Source: Planctomycetaceae bacterium
GTDB taxonomy: Bacteria; Planctomycetota; Planctomycetia; Planctomycetales; Planctomycetaceae
Length of the DNA: 24,723 bases
Direction of reading: 5' to 3'
NCBI GenBank assembly: GCA_003445035.1
Contig: DLVV01000146.1
Location: forward strand, 1,324 to 26,046
A program made the translations under genes and the position numbers. The notes under the pieces were generated by a model. It made no database searches, was not told the DNA's origin, and worked only from the letters and a program-made list of their open reading frames with translations. Below are positions 6,804 through 15,559 of the stretch, piece by piece. Every line of letters starts with the position of its first letter. The first letter of the stretch is position 1.

Positions 6804-8969
6804 TCACTCTCGCCGCCGTGTCACAGCTCCCGTTTTGGACTCCCGAACACGAATCCCCGGACGGGTGTTCCCGACACCCGGAACACCCGCAGGAATTCTC
6901 GAGAGTCGCGAGTCACGCGAGTCGGTGGTCGCCGGACCCCGAAACGTCGGAACCGCCGCCACGACACCTTCGACATCGCCAGGCCCGCGAGTCACCGTTG
7001 CTCCGGGAGTCAACAACGTCTGTCGGCCGCGAATCACGACCGGCTCACCCGAGCCGTCTCGGCCATCACACAGTACTCCCCCTGAACGAATCGCCAACAC
7101 GCACGCGTCGGCTTCGACCCGTAACGCTCCGCCCTTCCAGAACAACAATCCTCGCGTATGCCGAAGTGTGCAGTGACTCATACTGAGTCTCATCGTCCCG
7201 CCGACGGCATCAATTGGCCGCTGCCACTCGAACAACCGATCCCCACCAATCTGCAGGGCGTCGACAGCCGTCACTTCGGCCTGGGCCGCGCTGACCACCA
7301 TCCCGATACTGACATGACGCACCAGCACCTGCTGGAGAGCGACGTACACCCCGCCTTGTTCGGCCGGATCATGAATCTCCACCGCCGTCGTGGGATCGCC
7401 CTCCCGCGACCGCTCTTCCCCCAGAAACTCACAGTCAACAATTCGCACGACGCCTCCATGCACGACAACCCATGGCTCGCCCACGGGCCCACGCACCCTC
7501 AATCCTTGCAGGCTGACAGCGGGAGCCCACAACTCCAGAGGGCGTCCGGATTCGACTCGGATCTCAGCCCGGCGGCCGACACCGTTTCCGCGGCCGGTGA
7601 CCACCAACGCACTCGAGTGTTCCAACCTCGCGCCCGCCCAGGCTCGTGAGTCATCCAGCTTGATCGTCCCGTCCACGGCCTTCGCCGGCCATTCCGACAA
7701 CGCCACAGACTCTCCGGAACCCTGGTTGTCGAGAACGTCTTCCACTCCTGCCGCAGCAGCAGCCGGCGACCAGGACCTCGCAGCACGTCCGTTCTCCGGC
7801 TGACGGTGACTGGTCCACACGACCGCGGCCAACACCAATGCCGCCACGGTCCCTCCGAACGCCATCGTTTTTCGGATCCGCCGACGTGGTGCCGGCATCC
7901 CACCTCCTGGAGCTGCCGACCTCATCTGACGAAGAAAATCCCGTCCCTGGCGTGGACGCCGCCCACGTCCCCATTCGGACCGGACCGCATTCCAGCTTTC
8001 CGGGCGGCTGTCGGGATCATGCGCACACAGTTGCCGCACCCGGTCAGCCAATCGATCCGGGACATCAGGAGCCCAATCGCGAACATCTGCCACGTGCAAT
8101 CGTTGGTGAGCGTTGAGCTTCATCACCGGATCCGCCACCGGAAACGGCGGGCGCCCGGCCAACAATTCAAACAACATACACCCCAGGGCGTACATGTCAC
8201 TCACCTGCGTCGACGCAGATGATGCCATGATCCTTTCGGGCGCCACTCCGTCGTAACGATCCGGTGTCCGATTCACATCGACGACCATGGTGGGTTCCAC
8301 AGCCGGAGCCACGCCCGCATCGACGGCGACCGCCACACCGTCACTGGCGAGCCTGACGTTGGCCGCACGCAAATCCCCGTGAACCAGGCCGTTCGCTTCA
8401 AGTTCACACAAACCCTCGACCAATCCAGCTCCGATCTCGTCGACGACGGCCGAGGGGAACCGGCCGCGACGCACGAGCAAGTCTCGCAACGACGGGCCAT
8501 CGATGTGCCGACTTCCCACGACAATCTCCGGCCCCGCTCTCATCACAATCTCCGGAACCACGACCCCGGAGTGAGCCACCCGTTTCCCGGCCACCGTCAG
8601 CGCATCCAGCCGCCCGCTGATGGTCTCACGCACGTCGCTGGGAACCACCAACCGCTTCAGAACGCGACGAACACCACGCTGGCCGATCATTTCGGCAACA
8701 CAGGTTTCCGACCACTGGCCTCCACCCAGTCGGTCCAGCAACACGCATGGGCCGACCCGCAATCGCCGCGGGTCATTCGACGACAGGACTCTGGCCTGGT
8801 AACCAGTCAACAGCCTCGACTGCAACAGGGCGTCAATCCACACGCTGTCGAAGGCGGGCAGGTCGCGGGCCAGACGCCGCACACGTCCGCGACACCGTCG
8901 AAGTTCCTTCGGACCGCACAATCCGCACTCGTCCAGCAGTCGCTGCAACAATTCCGATGGTGGTTCCAC
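6804..8969 (-). CDS. Membrane kinase-like protein with beta-helix-like C-terminal region
   Basis: Hanks-type Ser/Thr kinase-like protein, 721 residues from GTG 8969 (AGGA eight bases upstream); the frame is open up to 9179, but the extra residues look non-coding, so the start is uncertain. Residues ~1-70 resemble the N-terminal helper region of planctomycete kinases (LLQSRLLTGYQARVL). Kinase features: a degenerate glycine loop LGGGQWSETCVAE (81-93), Lys105, HGDLRAANV (197-205, with D199 and N204), DAG in place of DFG (D217), APER (243-246) and DMYALGCMLFELLAGRPPF. The catalytic-loop Lys is Arg and the third loop Gly is Ser, so activity may be low or absent. One transmembrane segment (~370-386) is followed by a ~330-residue extracytoplasmic part with short beta repeats resembling a right-handed beta-helix. 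The target is unknown. Confidence 0.85.
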   Translation of the reverse strand: MEPPSELLQRLLDECGLCGPKELRRCRGRVRRLARDLPAFDSVWIDALLQSRLLTGYQARVLSSNDPRRLRVGPCVLLDRLGGGQWSETCVAEMIGQRGVRRVLKRLVVPSDVRETISGRLDALTVAGKRVAHSGVVVPEIVMRAGPEIVVGSRHIDGPSLRDLLVRRGRFPSAVVDEIGAGLVEGLCELEANGLVHGDLRAANVRLASDGVAVAVDAGVAPAVEPTMVVDVNRTPDRYDGVAPERIMASSASTQVSDMYALGCMLFELLAGRPPFPVADPVMKLNAHQRLHVADVRDWAPDVPDRLADRVRQLCAHDPDSRPESWNAVRSEWGRGRRPRQGRDFLRQMRSAAPGGGMPAPRRRIRKTMAFGGTVAALVLAAVVWTSHRQPENGRAARSWSPAAAAAGVEDVLDNQGSGESVALSEWPAKAVDGTIKLDDSRAWAGARLEHSSALVVTGRGNGVGRRAEIRVESGRPLELWAPAVSLQGLRVRGPVGEPWVVVHGGVVRIVDCEFLGEERSREGDPTTAVEIHDPAEQGGVYVALQQVLVRHVSIGMVVSAAQAEVTAVDALQIGGDRLFEWQRPIDAVGGTMRLSMSHCTLRHTRGLLFWKGGALRVEADACVLAIRSGGVLCDGRDGSGEPVVIRGRQTLLTPGATVTRGPGDVEGVVAAVPTFRGPATTDSRDSRLSRIPAGVPGVGNTRPGIRVRESKTGAVTRRRE
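6862..6889. repeat. Perfect 10-bp inverted repeat with a nested alternative pairing
   Basis: CGGGTGTTCC (6862-6871) and GGAACACCCG (6880-6889) are exact reverse complements separated by eight bases. The first arm can alternatively pair with ACACCC at 6874-6879, so two hairpins compete. It lies in the last codons of the kinase-like gene, about 190 bases before the pyrB start on the same strand. No T-run follows, so it is not a standard intrinsic terminator. Confidence 0.6.
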
Positions 8970-9177
8970 GGCGGGGATCCTGCAGCCACAAGGGGGTCGC
9001 CCCCCGATTAGAAGCGGCGGGTTTATCCCAGATCTGCATCCTTCCATCAAGACCGACACGGCGATTTCGACCCCAGTTCGATCCTGGCGCGCATTTCCCC
9101 ATATGCGGGCTTTTCCCCTTGATGTTAAGCTGCGACAATACGCGCCGTCATTGAACACGGGACGTGGGTTTGCGGCC

Positions 9178-9663
9178 ATGACCGAGCGATCCGAAGGGAT
9201 CCAACTGCGGGCTCTGCTCCAGTCTGCACACGTGGAGCAGTTGACGCTGAAAGTGCGTCAACAACTGGCCCCCTCTGACACCTTTGGGTCGGCCGTTGCG
9301 GAGATGCGCGAGCACAGTCACGGTTGTGCGTTGATCTGTGATGAAGGACAACTGGTGGGTATTCTCACCGAACGTGACATCCTTCACTCGCTGCATTCCG
9401 GAGTCGACCACGAGACCCCGGTTTCCTCGCTGATGACCCAGAACCCCACCACGGTCACCAACCACGACACCTTGTTCCATGCCATCGCGTTGATGGACAG
9501 CGGCGGCTACCGTCGCCTGCCCGTCCTCGGCGATGATGGTCGCCCCGACGGGATCGTTGACGTCAAGACTATCACCGGTTTCCTGGTCGAACACTACGCC
9601 GCAACCGTCCACAACCAAGCCTCACAGGCCCAGTTGACTGCCAAAAACCGTGAAGGCGCCTGA
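9178..9663 (+). CDS. Two-CBS-domain protein
   Basis: 161 residues from ATG 9178, chosen because the two CBS repeats fit after it; an open frame further upstream has no support. CBS1 spans roughly residues 20-80 (LICDEGQLVGILTERDILHS) and CBS2 roughly 85-145 (SLMTQNPTTV, then GGYRRLPVLGDDGRPDGIVD). CBS pairs bind adenosine nucleotides (AMP, ATP, SAM) and act as energy or metabolite sensors; no other domain is attached, so it probably acts on a partner protein. It is about 145 bases upstream of korA and is clearly similar to the second CBS protein at 12801-13322, suggesting duplication. It is divergent from the kinase-like gene; the 208-base gap holds no convincing promoter. Confidence 0.92.
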   Translation: MTERSEGIQLRALLQSAHVEQLTLKVRQQLAPSDTFGSAVAEMREHSHGCALICDEGQLVGILTERDILHSLHSGVDHETPVSSLMTQNPTTVTNHDTLFHAIALMDSGGYRRLPVLGDDGRPDGIVDVKTITGFLVEHYAATVHNQASQAQLTAKNREGA

Positions 9664-9808
9664 CACACCGCCCCCCCCTGCCCCAAGCGACATCCCTCCC
9701 ACTGCCCCGCCCACTGACCCACCCTGACAAACGACCCACTCGCCCTGACAGACTGTCTTCTCGCAGCCGCCCTCCGGTTGCATCTCGAAGACGAGGAGAT
9801 CTCCACTG
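9664..9808. other. C-rich intergenic region upstream of korA with G-quadruplex potential on the minus strand
   Basis: The plus strand has runs of C (9671-9678, 9681-9684, 9694-9696, 9698-9700, 9705-9708, 9710-9712, 9718-9720, 9722-9724). Read on the minus strand, the last four give GGG-T-GGG-TCAGT-GGG-C-GGGG, a textbook four-tract quadruplex pattern. The heptamer CCTGACA occurs at 9659, 9723 and 9744, the last two 21 bases apart. The korA ribosome site GAGGAG is at 9793-9798. No clear -35/-10 pair was found. Confidence 0.5.
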
Positions 9809-11671
9809 ATGGCTGCCACTGACGTCGCCCCGGCTAACGAAAAACGCACCGAAGAACGCGACACAATTGTGATCCGTTTCTGCGGCGACAGCGGAGACGG
9901 CATGCAGTTGGCCGGCTCGCAGATGACCAACGTCTCAGCCGTGTTCGGCAACGACGTCAGTACCCTGCCGGACTTCCCCGCTGAAATCCGCGCCCCGGCC
10001 GGTTCGTTGGCAGGAGTCAGCGGCTTCCAGTTGCACTTCTCCAGCAATGATGTCTTCACACCGGGGGACGAGGTCGACACGCTGATCGCGATGAACCCCG
10101 CTGCCCTGAAGACGAACATCGCCGACCTGAAACGCGGCGGCACACTGATCGTCAACCAGGACTCGTTCGCTTCCGGCGACCTCAAAAAAGCTGGCTACGA
10201 ATCTAACCCGCTGGACGACGAGGACCTGCTGGCACCATTCGACGTCCACAAGGTGGAAATGACACGCCTGACACGTGATGCCGTGGACGGCCTGGGCCTC
10301 TCGCCTCGCGAAGCCGATCGTTGCAAGAACTTCTTCGCGCTCGGCCTGGTCTACTGGCTTTACGAACGCGATGCCACGCCCACTCGCAACTGGGTTTCCG
10401 AAAAGTTCTCAAAGAAGCCCGAGATCGCCGAGGCCAACCTCAAGGCACTGCAGGGTGGCCAGAACTTCGGACTCTCCACCGAGTCCTTCCGCGTTCATTT
10501 TCGCGTCCCGCCAGCCAAGTTGGCACCGGGCAAGTACCGCAAGATCACCGGCAACGAGGCGTTGGCCTTCGGATTCACCGCGGCAGCCAAAATGGCCGAT
10601 CGATCACTGTTTTATGCCGGGTATCCAATCACTCCGGCCAGTGACATCCTCCACGAACTCTCGCGGCTGAAGCACTTTGGCGTTCGCACGTTTCAGGCCG
10701 AGGACGAAATTGCTGCGATGTCGGCCGCTGTTGGAGCGGCCTTCACCGGCGAACTGGCGATCACCGCCAGCAGTGGGCCCGGCATCTGTCTCAAGGGAGA
10801 AGCCATGGGCCTGGGCGTGATGACCGAATTGCCCATGGTCATCGTCGACGTTCAGCGTGGTGGCCCGAGCACCGGGCTTCCCACCAAGACCGAGCAGTCG
10901 GACCTGATGCTTGCGATGTTTGGACGCAACGGCGAAAGCCCGTTGCCAATTGTCGCCCCCGCGACGCCCGGTGACTGTTTTTGGATCGCCCAGGAGGCCA
11001 TGCGGATCGCCGTCGAATTCATGACCCCGGTCATGCTGCTCTCCGACGGTTACATCGCCAACGGAGCCGAACCATGGCGAGTTCCGTCCCTGGACGACCT
11101 GAAACCGATTCAGGTGGACCATCCGACCGAATTTAATTCGGAGGACGGTTTCCTGCCCTACCTTCGAGACGAACGTCTCGTGAGACCCTGGGCCAAGGTC
11201 GGTACTCCCGGACTGATGCACCGGCTGGGCGGACTGGAAAAGTCCGACGTCACCGGAAATGTCGACTACGACCCCAACAACCACGAACACATGTCGAAAG
11301 TGCGTGCCCAGAAGGTTGCCAACGTGGCCGCTTCAATTCCCGAACAGGAGGTCTTCGGAGCCCAGGACGGTGAGATGCTGGTGATCAGTTGGGGCGGCAC
11401 TTATGGCGCAGTCCGGCAGGCGGTTAAAACCCTCACCGAGGACGGATGTTCGGTTGGCCACGCCCACCTCCGTTACCTCAACCCGTTCCCAAGCAATCTC
11501 GGTGAACTGATCACCCGGTTCCAGACCATCCTGGTTCCCGAACTCAATCTCGGACAACTTGTCCGACTGCTTCGCTCGGCCTTCCTGGTCGATGCCCAGG
11601 GTTACAACAAGATCCAGGGCAAGCCGTTCCGGGTCAGCGAACTGATCGAGGCAATCCAGTCCCGGCTGTAG
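9809..11671 (+). CDS. korA: 2-oxoacid:ferredoxin oxidoreductase, fused gamma-alpha subunit (KorA type)
   Basis: 620 residues from ATG 9809 (GAGGAG ten bases upstream). Together with KorB it catalyses ferredoxin-linked oxidative decarboxylation of a 2-oxoacid, most likely 2-oxoglutarate to succinyl-CoA, in the cytoplasm; the reverse direction is possible. Domain order: the gamma domain at residues ~18-230 ([15 protein letters not shown]) and the alpha domain at ~245-620, with the pyrimidine-binding motif YPITPASDI (272-280), QAEDEIAAM (297-305) and [17 protein letters not shown]. This fused gamma-alpha arrangement plus a separate beta subunit is typical of the two-subunit KorAB enzymes. The gene lies directly upstream of korB (55 bases to the chosen start). 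Substrate preference cannot be proved from sequence. Confidence 0.95.
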   Translation: MAATDVAPANEKRTEERDTIVIRFCGDSGDGMQLAGSQMTNVSAVFGNDVSTLPDFPAEIRAPAGSLAGVSGFQLHFSSNDVFTPGDEVDTLIAMNPAALKTNIADLKRGGTLIVNQDSFASGDLKKAGYESNPLDDEDLLAPFDVHKVEMTRLTRDAVDGLGLSPREADRCKNFFALGLVYWLYERDATPTRNWVSEKFSKKPEIAEANLKALQGGQNFGLSTESFRVHFRVPPAKLAPGKYRKITGNEALAFGFTAAAKMADRSLFYAGYPITPASDILHELSRLKHFGVRTFQAEDEIAAMSAAVGAAFTGELAITASSGPGICLKGEAMGLGVMTELPMVIVDVQRGGPSTGLPTKTEQSDLMLAMFGRNGESPLPIVAPATPGDCFWIAQEAMRIAVEFMTPVMLLSDGYIANGAEPWRVPSLDDLKPIQVDHPTEFNSEDGFLPYLRDERLVRPWAKVGTPGLMHRLGGLEKSDVTGNVDYDPNNHEHMSKVRAQKVANVAASIPEQEVFGAQDGEMLVISWGGTYGAVRQAVKTLTEDGCSVGHAHLRYLNPFPSNLGELITRFQTILVPELNLGQLVRLLRSAFLVDAQGYNKIQGKPFRVSELIEAIQSRL

Positions 11672-11726
11672 CCGGACCCACCCGTCACCAGCTCCGCGAA
11701 CCCGCGGAGTGTTTCCCAGCCTGAAA

Positions 11727-12761
11727 ATGAGCGACACGGCGATGACCACAGAACTACCTGTCCTGACAGCCAAGGACTTCGCCAGCGACCAGGAACTTCG
11801 CTGGTGTCCGCGTTGCGGCGACTATTCGATCCTGGCCCAATTCAAGAAAGTCTTGCCCACGCTGGGTATCCCGCAGGAAAATTTCGTCGTCGTCTCGGGA
11901 ATCGGCTGCTCGAGCCGCTTTCCGTATTACGTCGACACCTATGGGTTCCACAGCATTCACGGCCGGGCACCGGCCATCGCCTCTGGTGTGAAAGGTGTCC
12001 GCCCCGACCTCCAGGTTTGGGTCATCACCGGTGACGGCGACGGACTTTCCATCGGTGGCAATCACCTGATGCATGCGATTCGCCGCAACGTGAACCTCAA
12101 GATCATCCTCTTCAACAACCAGATCTACGGCCTGACCAAAGGGCAATACTCACCCACAAGTCCTCTGGGCAAACGGACCAAGAGCACCCCACAGGGCTCG
12201 ATTGACAATCCCCTGAGCCCCCTGTCGGTGGCGATCGGGTCGGAGGCAACTTTCGTTGCCCGGTCGGTAGACGTCGACACCAGGCACCTGACGTCCATCC
12301 TCGAACGCGCTGCCCACCACAACGGCACAGCGTTCATCGAGGTTTACCAGGACTGCAACGTCTTCAACTCCGGTGCGTTCTATTACGCATCGAAAAAGGG
12401 AGTCAAGGAAGACAACGTTGTCTACCTGGAACACGGCAAGCCGCTCATCTACGGAGCCGACCGTGACAAAGGCATCCGGGTCAACGAAGGGAATCGGCCC
12501 GAGGTCGTTGAACTGGGCAGTGGGATCTCCGAAGACGACCTGCTATTCCACGATGAACAAGCGGATGAACCCAGCTTGGCCTTCCTGCTGGCTCGCATGC
12601 GACACCCGGAATTTCCCGAGCCCATGGGCGTCTTCCGCAGTGTGCAACGCCCAGTCTACGACATTGCCCTCGACGAGCAGGTATCCGAGGCCATCGAACG
12701 AAAGGGGCCTGGCAACCTGGACGAGTTGTTCAACAGCGGAGACACCTGGACTGTCGAATAG
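11727..12761 (+). CDS. korB: 2-oxoacid:ferredoxin oxidoreductase beta subunit (KorB type)
   Basis: 344 residues from ATG 11727; ATG 11742 and GTG 11709 are alternatives, and none has a strong ribosome site. The beta subunit binds thiamine diphosphate and one [4Fe-4S] cluster. Seen: WCPRCGDYS (C27, C30), GIGCSSRFPYY (third Cys), VYQDCNVFN (fourth Cys), and the TPP/Mg motif GDGDGLSIGGNHLMHAIRRN ending in FNNQIYGLTKGQYSP. These match the usual cluster and cofactor ligands of the family. The C-terminal ~90 residues, after PLIYGADRDKG, are a typical KorB tail. It is preceded by korA and followed 39 bases later by the zinc-ribbon CBS gene, so the three are probably one transcript. Confidence 0.95.
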   Translation: MSDTAMTTELPVLTAKDFASDQELRWCPRCGDYSILAQFKKVLPTLGIPQENFVVVSGIGCSSRFPYYVDTYGFHSIHGRAPAIASGVKGVRPDLQVWVITGDGDGLSIGGNHLMHAIRRNVNLKIILFNNQIYGLTKGQYSPTSPLGKRTKSTPQGSIDNPLSPLSVAIGSEATFVARSVDVDTRHLTSILERAAHHNGTAFIEVYQDCNVFNSGAFYYASKKGVKEDNVVYLEHGKPLIYGADRDKGIRVNEGNRPEVVELGSGISEDDLLFHDEQADEPSLAFLLARMRHPEFPEPMGVFRSVQRPVYDIALDEQVSEAIERKGPGNLDELFNSGDTWTVE

Positions 12762-12800
12762 AGGTTGTGTCCGTCGCCACACGTCTATGGAGGCTCTCCG

Positions 12801-13322
12801 ATGCTGTGTCCTGCCTGTGGATTCGACAACATCGAGGGGATGGACGGCTGTGAAGCCTGCGGACAGTCGCTGGTCTCTCCTGACGCAGCCGGCGGTGCAC
12901 TCGAACAATCCATCTCACGACACGCCATTGGCGTTCTCTGCCCCGCAACCCCGCTGACCGTTGAGTCCACCACACCCGTCTCCTCTGCCATCGCCTCGAT
13001 GGCGGAACACCGCGTCGGCTGCATGCTTGTTGTCGACGGCGAGACAGACCTGCTGGGGATATTCACCGAGAGAGACGTCCTCACACGTTTTTCCGACAAC
13101 ATCAGCCGCGCCAATCAACCCGTGTCGGATTTCATGACCGAGAACCCGGCCACAGTCAGCCAGGACGATTCGATTGGATATGCCCTCCATGCGATGGACC
13201 TGGGAGGTTACCGCCATCTACCGGTTGTCGACGATGACGACCGTCCCATCGGTGTCATCTCCGTACGCGACATCCTGCGTTTTCTCTGCGTCCGATTTGC
13301 GGAACTGCGAACCACAGACTGA
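12801..13322 (+). CDS. Zinc-ribbon plus two-CBS-domain protein
   Basis: 173 residues from ATG 12801, which has TGGAGG seven bases upstream. The N-terminus carries two CxxC knuckles (C3, C6, C17, C20 in MLCPACGFDNIEG...CEACG), a zinc-ribbon pattern. Residues ~45-170 form a CBS pair: LVVDGETDLLGIFTERDVLT, then PVSDFMTENPATVSQDDSIG and GGYRHLPVVDDDDRPIGVIS. The CBS part is closely similar to the protein at 9178-9663. Known: CBS pairs sense adenine nucleotides. Inferred: placed directly after korB, it may tune the oxidoreductase to energy state, with the zinc ribbon as a docking module. There is no direct proof of interaction. Confidence 0.92.
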   Translation: MLCPACGFDNIEGMDGCEACGQSLVSPDAAGGALEQSISRHAIGVLCPATPLTVESTTPVSSAIASMAEHRVGCMLVVDGETDLLGIFTERDVLTRFSDNISRANQPVSDFMTENPATVSQDDSIGYALHAMDLGGYRHLPVVDDDDRPIGVISVRDILRFLCVRFAELRTTD

Positions 13323-13361
13323 CTCCCGTATCTGACAGCGGCCACCAGGGACGGAGGCCCC

Positions 13362-14171
13362 GTGACGAACACTTCACCTCGGACCGTTCTGCTTGGACGT
13401 GTCGCCTCCACATGGGCCACACGCCTGGCCGATCAACTTGGCCCCCTCCACGGGATCCATCCCGAGTGGCTCGCCGAGACCGTCTCCGCAGCACTGCAAC
13501 AACTCGACGGCGACGTCCCGGACCTGGTGATCGTCCTCCAGGACACCCCCGACCAATTTCCGCCTCAAGACATTCGGCAACTGCTCTCCACCTGGCCGCT
13601 GACTCGCCTCGTCGTCTGTTACGGGCCGTGGTGTCGCGGCGACGGCCGGAACCGCGACAACTGGCCCCTGGCCGTCCGTGTGCCACATACGGCGGCGGCG
13701 AGTCGCCTGGAGTCAGAATGCCGCGTGCTCAACGGCGGGGACACAGGCCTGCCCTGGACCGCGGCCCGCACAGAGATCGCCGCCTCCCAGTACCGGGCCC
13801 GCAATCACCCCGCCAACACCGTTTTCCGGTTTCACATCATCTCCCCCGACACCGCCTTATCGGGAACGCTGGGCGATCAACTGGCCTGCCTGGGGGGGGT
13901 GTCCGCCACGCTACCGAACGCCGACTTATTGCTCGTGGATATCGACCCCTGGGAAGCCGGCCGCATCTCCGACTACGGAGCGGTCCTGAAACGCGCCAGC
14001 GCCCAGGTAACCGTGCTACTGACCAATCTCCCCGACAACTTGTCGACGGCGTCTGTCGAACAGATCGCTTCGCGTCTCCCGATCGTGGTACGAGACAAAC
14101 TGGAAGCCGCTGCACGCCCCGACGAACTCGTTGGCCTGCTCGATACCCCGCCCGCCCGCCGCTCAGCCTGA
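13362..14171 (+). CDS. Hypothetical protein with CYGPWC/WPLAVRVP motif
   Basis: 269 residues from GTG 13362, with GGAGG (13353-13357) four bases upstream. The protein looks like two alpha/beta segments: residues ~1-115 (DLVIVLQDTP, then TRLVVCYGPWCRGDGRN and WPLAVRVP) and ~150-260 (FRFHIISPDTA, NADLLLVDIDPWEAGRIS, QVTVLLTNLPDN). The alternation of beta strands and acidic residues recalls a degenerate response-regulator receiver fold, but no phosphoacceptor pattern is certain. From memory, the motif around CYGPWC..DGR...WPLAVRVP recurs in planctomycete proteins. No signal peptide or membrane segment. It follows the zinc-ribbon CBS gene by 39 bases and may share its transcript. Function unknown. 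Confidence 0.8.
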   Translation: MTNTSPRTVLLGRVASTWATRLADQLGPLHGIHPEWLAETVSAALQQLDGDVPDLVIVLQDTPDQFPPQDIRQLLSTWPLTRLVVCYGPWCRGDGRNRDNWPLAVRVPHTAAASRLESECRVLNGGDTGLPWTAARTEIAASQYRARNHPANTVFRFHIISPDTALSGTLGDQLACLGGVSATLPNADLLLVDIDPWEAGRISDYGAVLKRASAQVTVLLTNLPDNLSTASVEQIASRLPIVVRDKLEAAARPDELVGLLDTPPARRSA

Positions 14172-14207
14172 CCCCCACGCTGACCTTCACGCGGTTTCCG
14201 AGTCTGG

Positions 14208-15545
14208 CTACGGGAGTCGGGCGGCGCGAATCCCTCGGAAATCCAGGTCCGTCGTGGGATCGTGCCCCTGCAAACTGATGTGGCCGGCCGTCAGGCGTCG
14301 ACCGCGTCGCGGATTGGGATCACCGGATCGCTCGTCCCGCCATTCGGTCACCTGCAGGCCATTGACCCACACGGAGAAGTTCGCCCCCGAGGCCACCAGC
14401 GTGAGTGCACACCACTTTCGATCCTCGGCCGCTACGAAGCGAGCCGTCGTACGGCGGAAAATCGCCCCGGTCCCGGCATTGCCCGGTACCAACCGGTTGC
14501 CATTCTTGCTGCCGTTATGGATCTGTAGCTCGTAGCCATTTGACGGGTTCTCCGCCGTGCCGGATTCCGCCCGGAAGAATATCCCGCTATTCAACTCATC
14601 GCCGTTTGTCCTCGCCTCGGCCTGGAGAACAAAGTTTCCCCAGGTCGATTCCGACTCAAGGAATCCCGCCCCGTCTTCGACGTGTATCGCCCCATCGACC
14701 ACGGTGAAACGGCTTTTGCCCCCGGGCACCTCCCGCCACCCCTGCAGGTCGTTTCCGTTGAACAGAGGCTTCGCTCCCAGTGGACGAGCAAACACATTTC
14801 GGAATTCAATTTCCCCACCATTCATCTGAAGGCCGATACGCCCAGCCACCAGTGGCGACGACGTCTCGTCGGTGAAATCGAGTACCGGTTTGCCGTCGAG
14901 TTTCACGGCGATTTTCGGGCCCTCCACCACAACATGAAATGTGTGCCAATCGCCTTCGACCTTGAGATCTGCCGGGCCTTTTTTTCTGGCGACGAGACTC
15001 CCGGTCTGGAACGCCGGATGGGAATCACAGATATTCAACTCGTAACAGTCCTCTGCCGGATCCTCCGGGGTGACGGGCGTCCGCAAAAACACTCCGCTAT
15101 TGCCCCCAATGGCCAACTTGAAGTCACACATCAACTCATAATCCGCAAACGGCACTGTGGTCACGAGCAGGCCCGGTGCGCCCGAATCGGCATGGATCAC
15201 CCCGTTCCGGACCGTCCAGTTCGCCTCGCTGTTGGACTGCCACCCGAACAACGTCTGGCCATCAAACAACTGAACCCACCCACTCGCCAACTGCTCTGGA
15301 TTCAGCAATGGTTCCGGGAGGCGCGACACCTCACCAGCCACCTTTTTTCCTTTGTCGGCCAGGTTGATGGCCCGAGACGGCTGGGCCTGCTTGGTATCGC
15401 TGGCATCGTCACCGGACGGACCGCCCGGACGTTTTGCCGCTGCGGGAAGGCCGGGTGCCGGTTCCGGCACATCGCCGCACCCGCACACGACAATCGCCCC
15501 AAACAACCACGGGGTAATGAATCGCCCCATGCTCTTGTTCGTCAT
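14208..15545 (-). CDS. Lipoprotein with two DUF1080 (3-keto-disaccharide hydrolase-type) domains
   Basis: 445 residues from ATG 15545; ATG 15587 is an alternative with a GGAGG-like site inside prfB, but it would give an unusually long pre-signal region. The N-terminus (MGRFITPWLFGAIVVCGCG) is a type II signal peptide with Cys near residues 22-24. A linker rich in Pro, Ala and Lys follows. Two tandem DUF1080 domains come next: the first from GWVQLFDGQTLFGWQ to about MNGGEIEFRNVFARPL, the second from PLFNGNDLQGWREV to TDLDFRGIRAARLP. The family has a concanavalin-like fold, is abundant in planctomycetes and is linked to glycan or keto-sugar breakdown outside the cytoplasm. The gene lies 14 bases after prfB. 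Confidence 0.9.
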   Translation of the reverse strand: MTNKSMGRFITPWLFGAIVVCGCGDVPEPAPGLPAAAKRPGGPSGDDASDTKQAQPSRAINLADKGKKVAGEVSRLPEPLLNPEQLASGWVQLFDGQTLFGWQSNSEANWTVRNGVIHADSGAPGLLVTTVPFADYELMCDFKLAIGGNSGVFLRTPVTPEDPAEDCYELNICDSHPAFQTGSLVARKKGPADLKVEGDWHTFHVVVEGPKIAVKLDGKPVLDFTDETSSPLVAGRIGLQMNGGEIEFRNVFARPLGAKPLFNGNDLQGWREVPGGKSRFTVVDGAIHVEDGAGFLESESTWGNFVLQAEARTNGDELNSGIFFRAESGTAENPSNGYELQIHNGSKNGNRLVPGNAGTGAIFRRTTARFVAAEDRKWCALTLVASGANFSVWVNGLQVTEWRDERSGDPNPRRGRRLTAGHISLQGHDPTTDLDFRGIRAARLP

Positions 15546-15559
15546 CGATTTTGCCACTG

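Noticed and set aside
9103..9177. N-terminal extension of the first CBS protein
   Set aside because: The extra residues have no ribosome site and no similarity to the CBS family; ATG 9178 fits better.
8970..9179. N-terminal extension of the kinase-like protein
   Set aside because: The extra ~70 residues look like translated intergenic DNA and overlap the divergent CBS gene start; GTG 8969 with AGGA is preferred, with moderate certainty.
13412..14278. A 288-codon plus-strand frame overlapping the hypothetical protein at 13362
   Set aside because: Its translation is Arg/Pro-rich noise in the +2 frame; the 13362 frame has a good ribosome site and ordered alpha/beta character.
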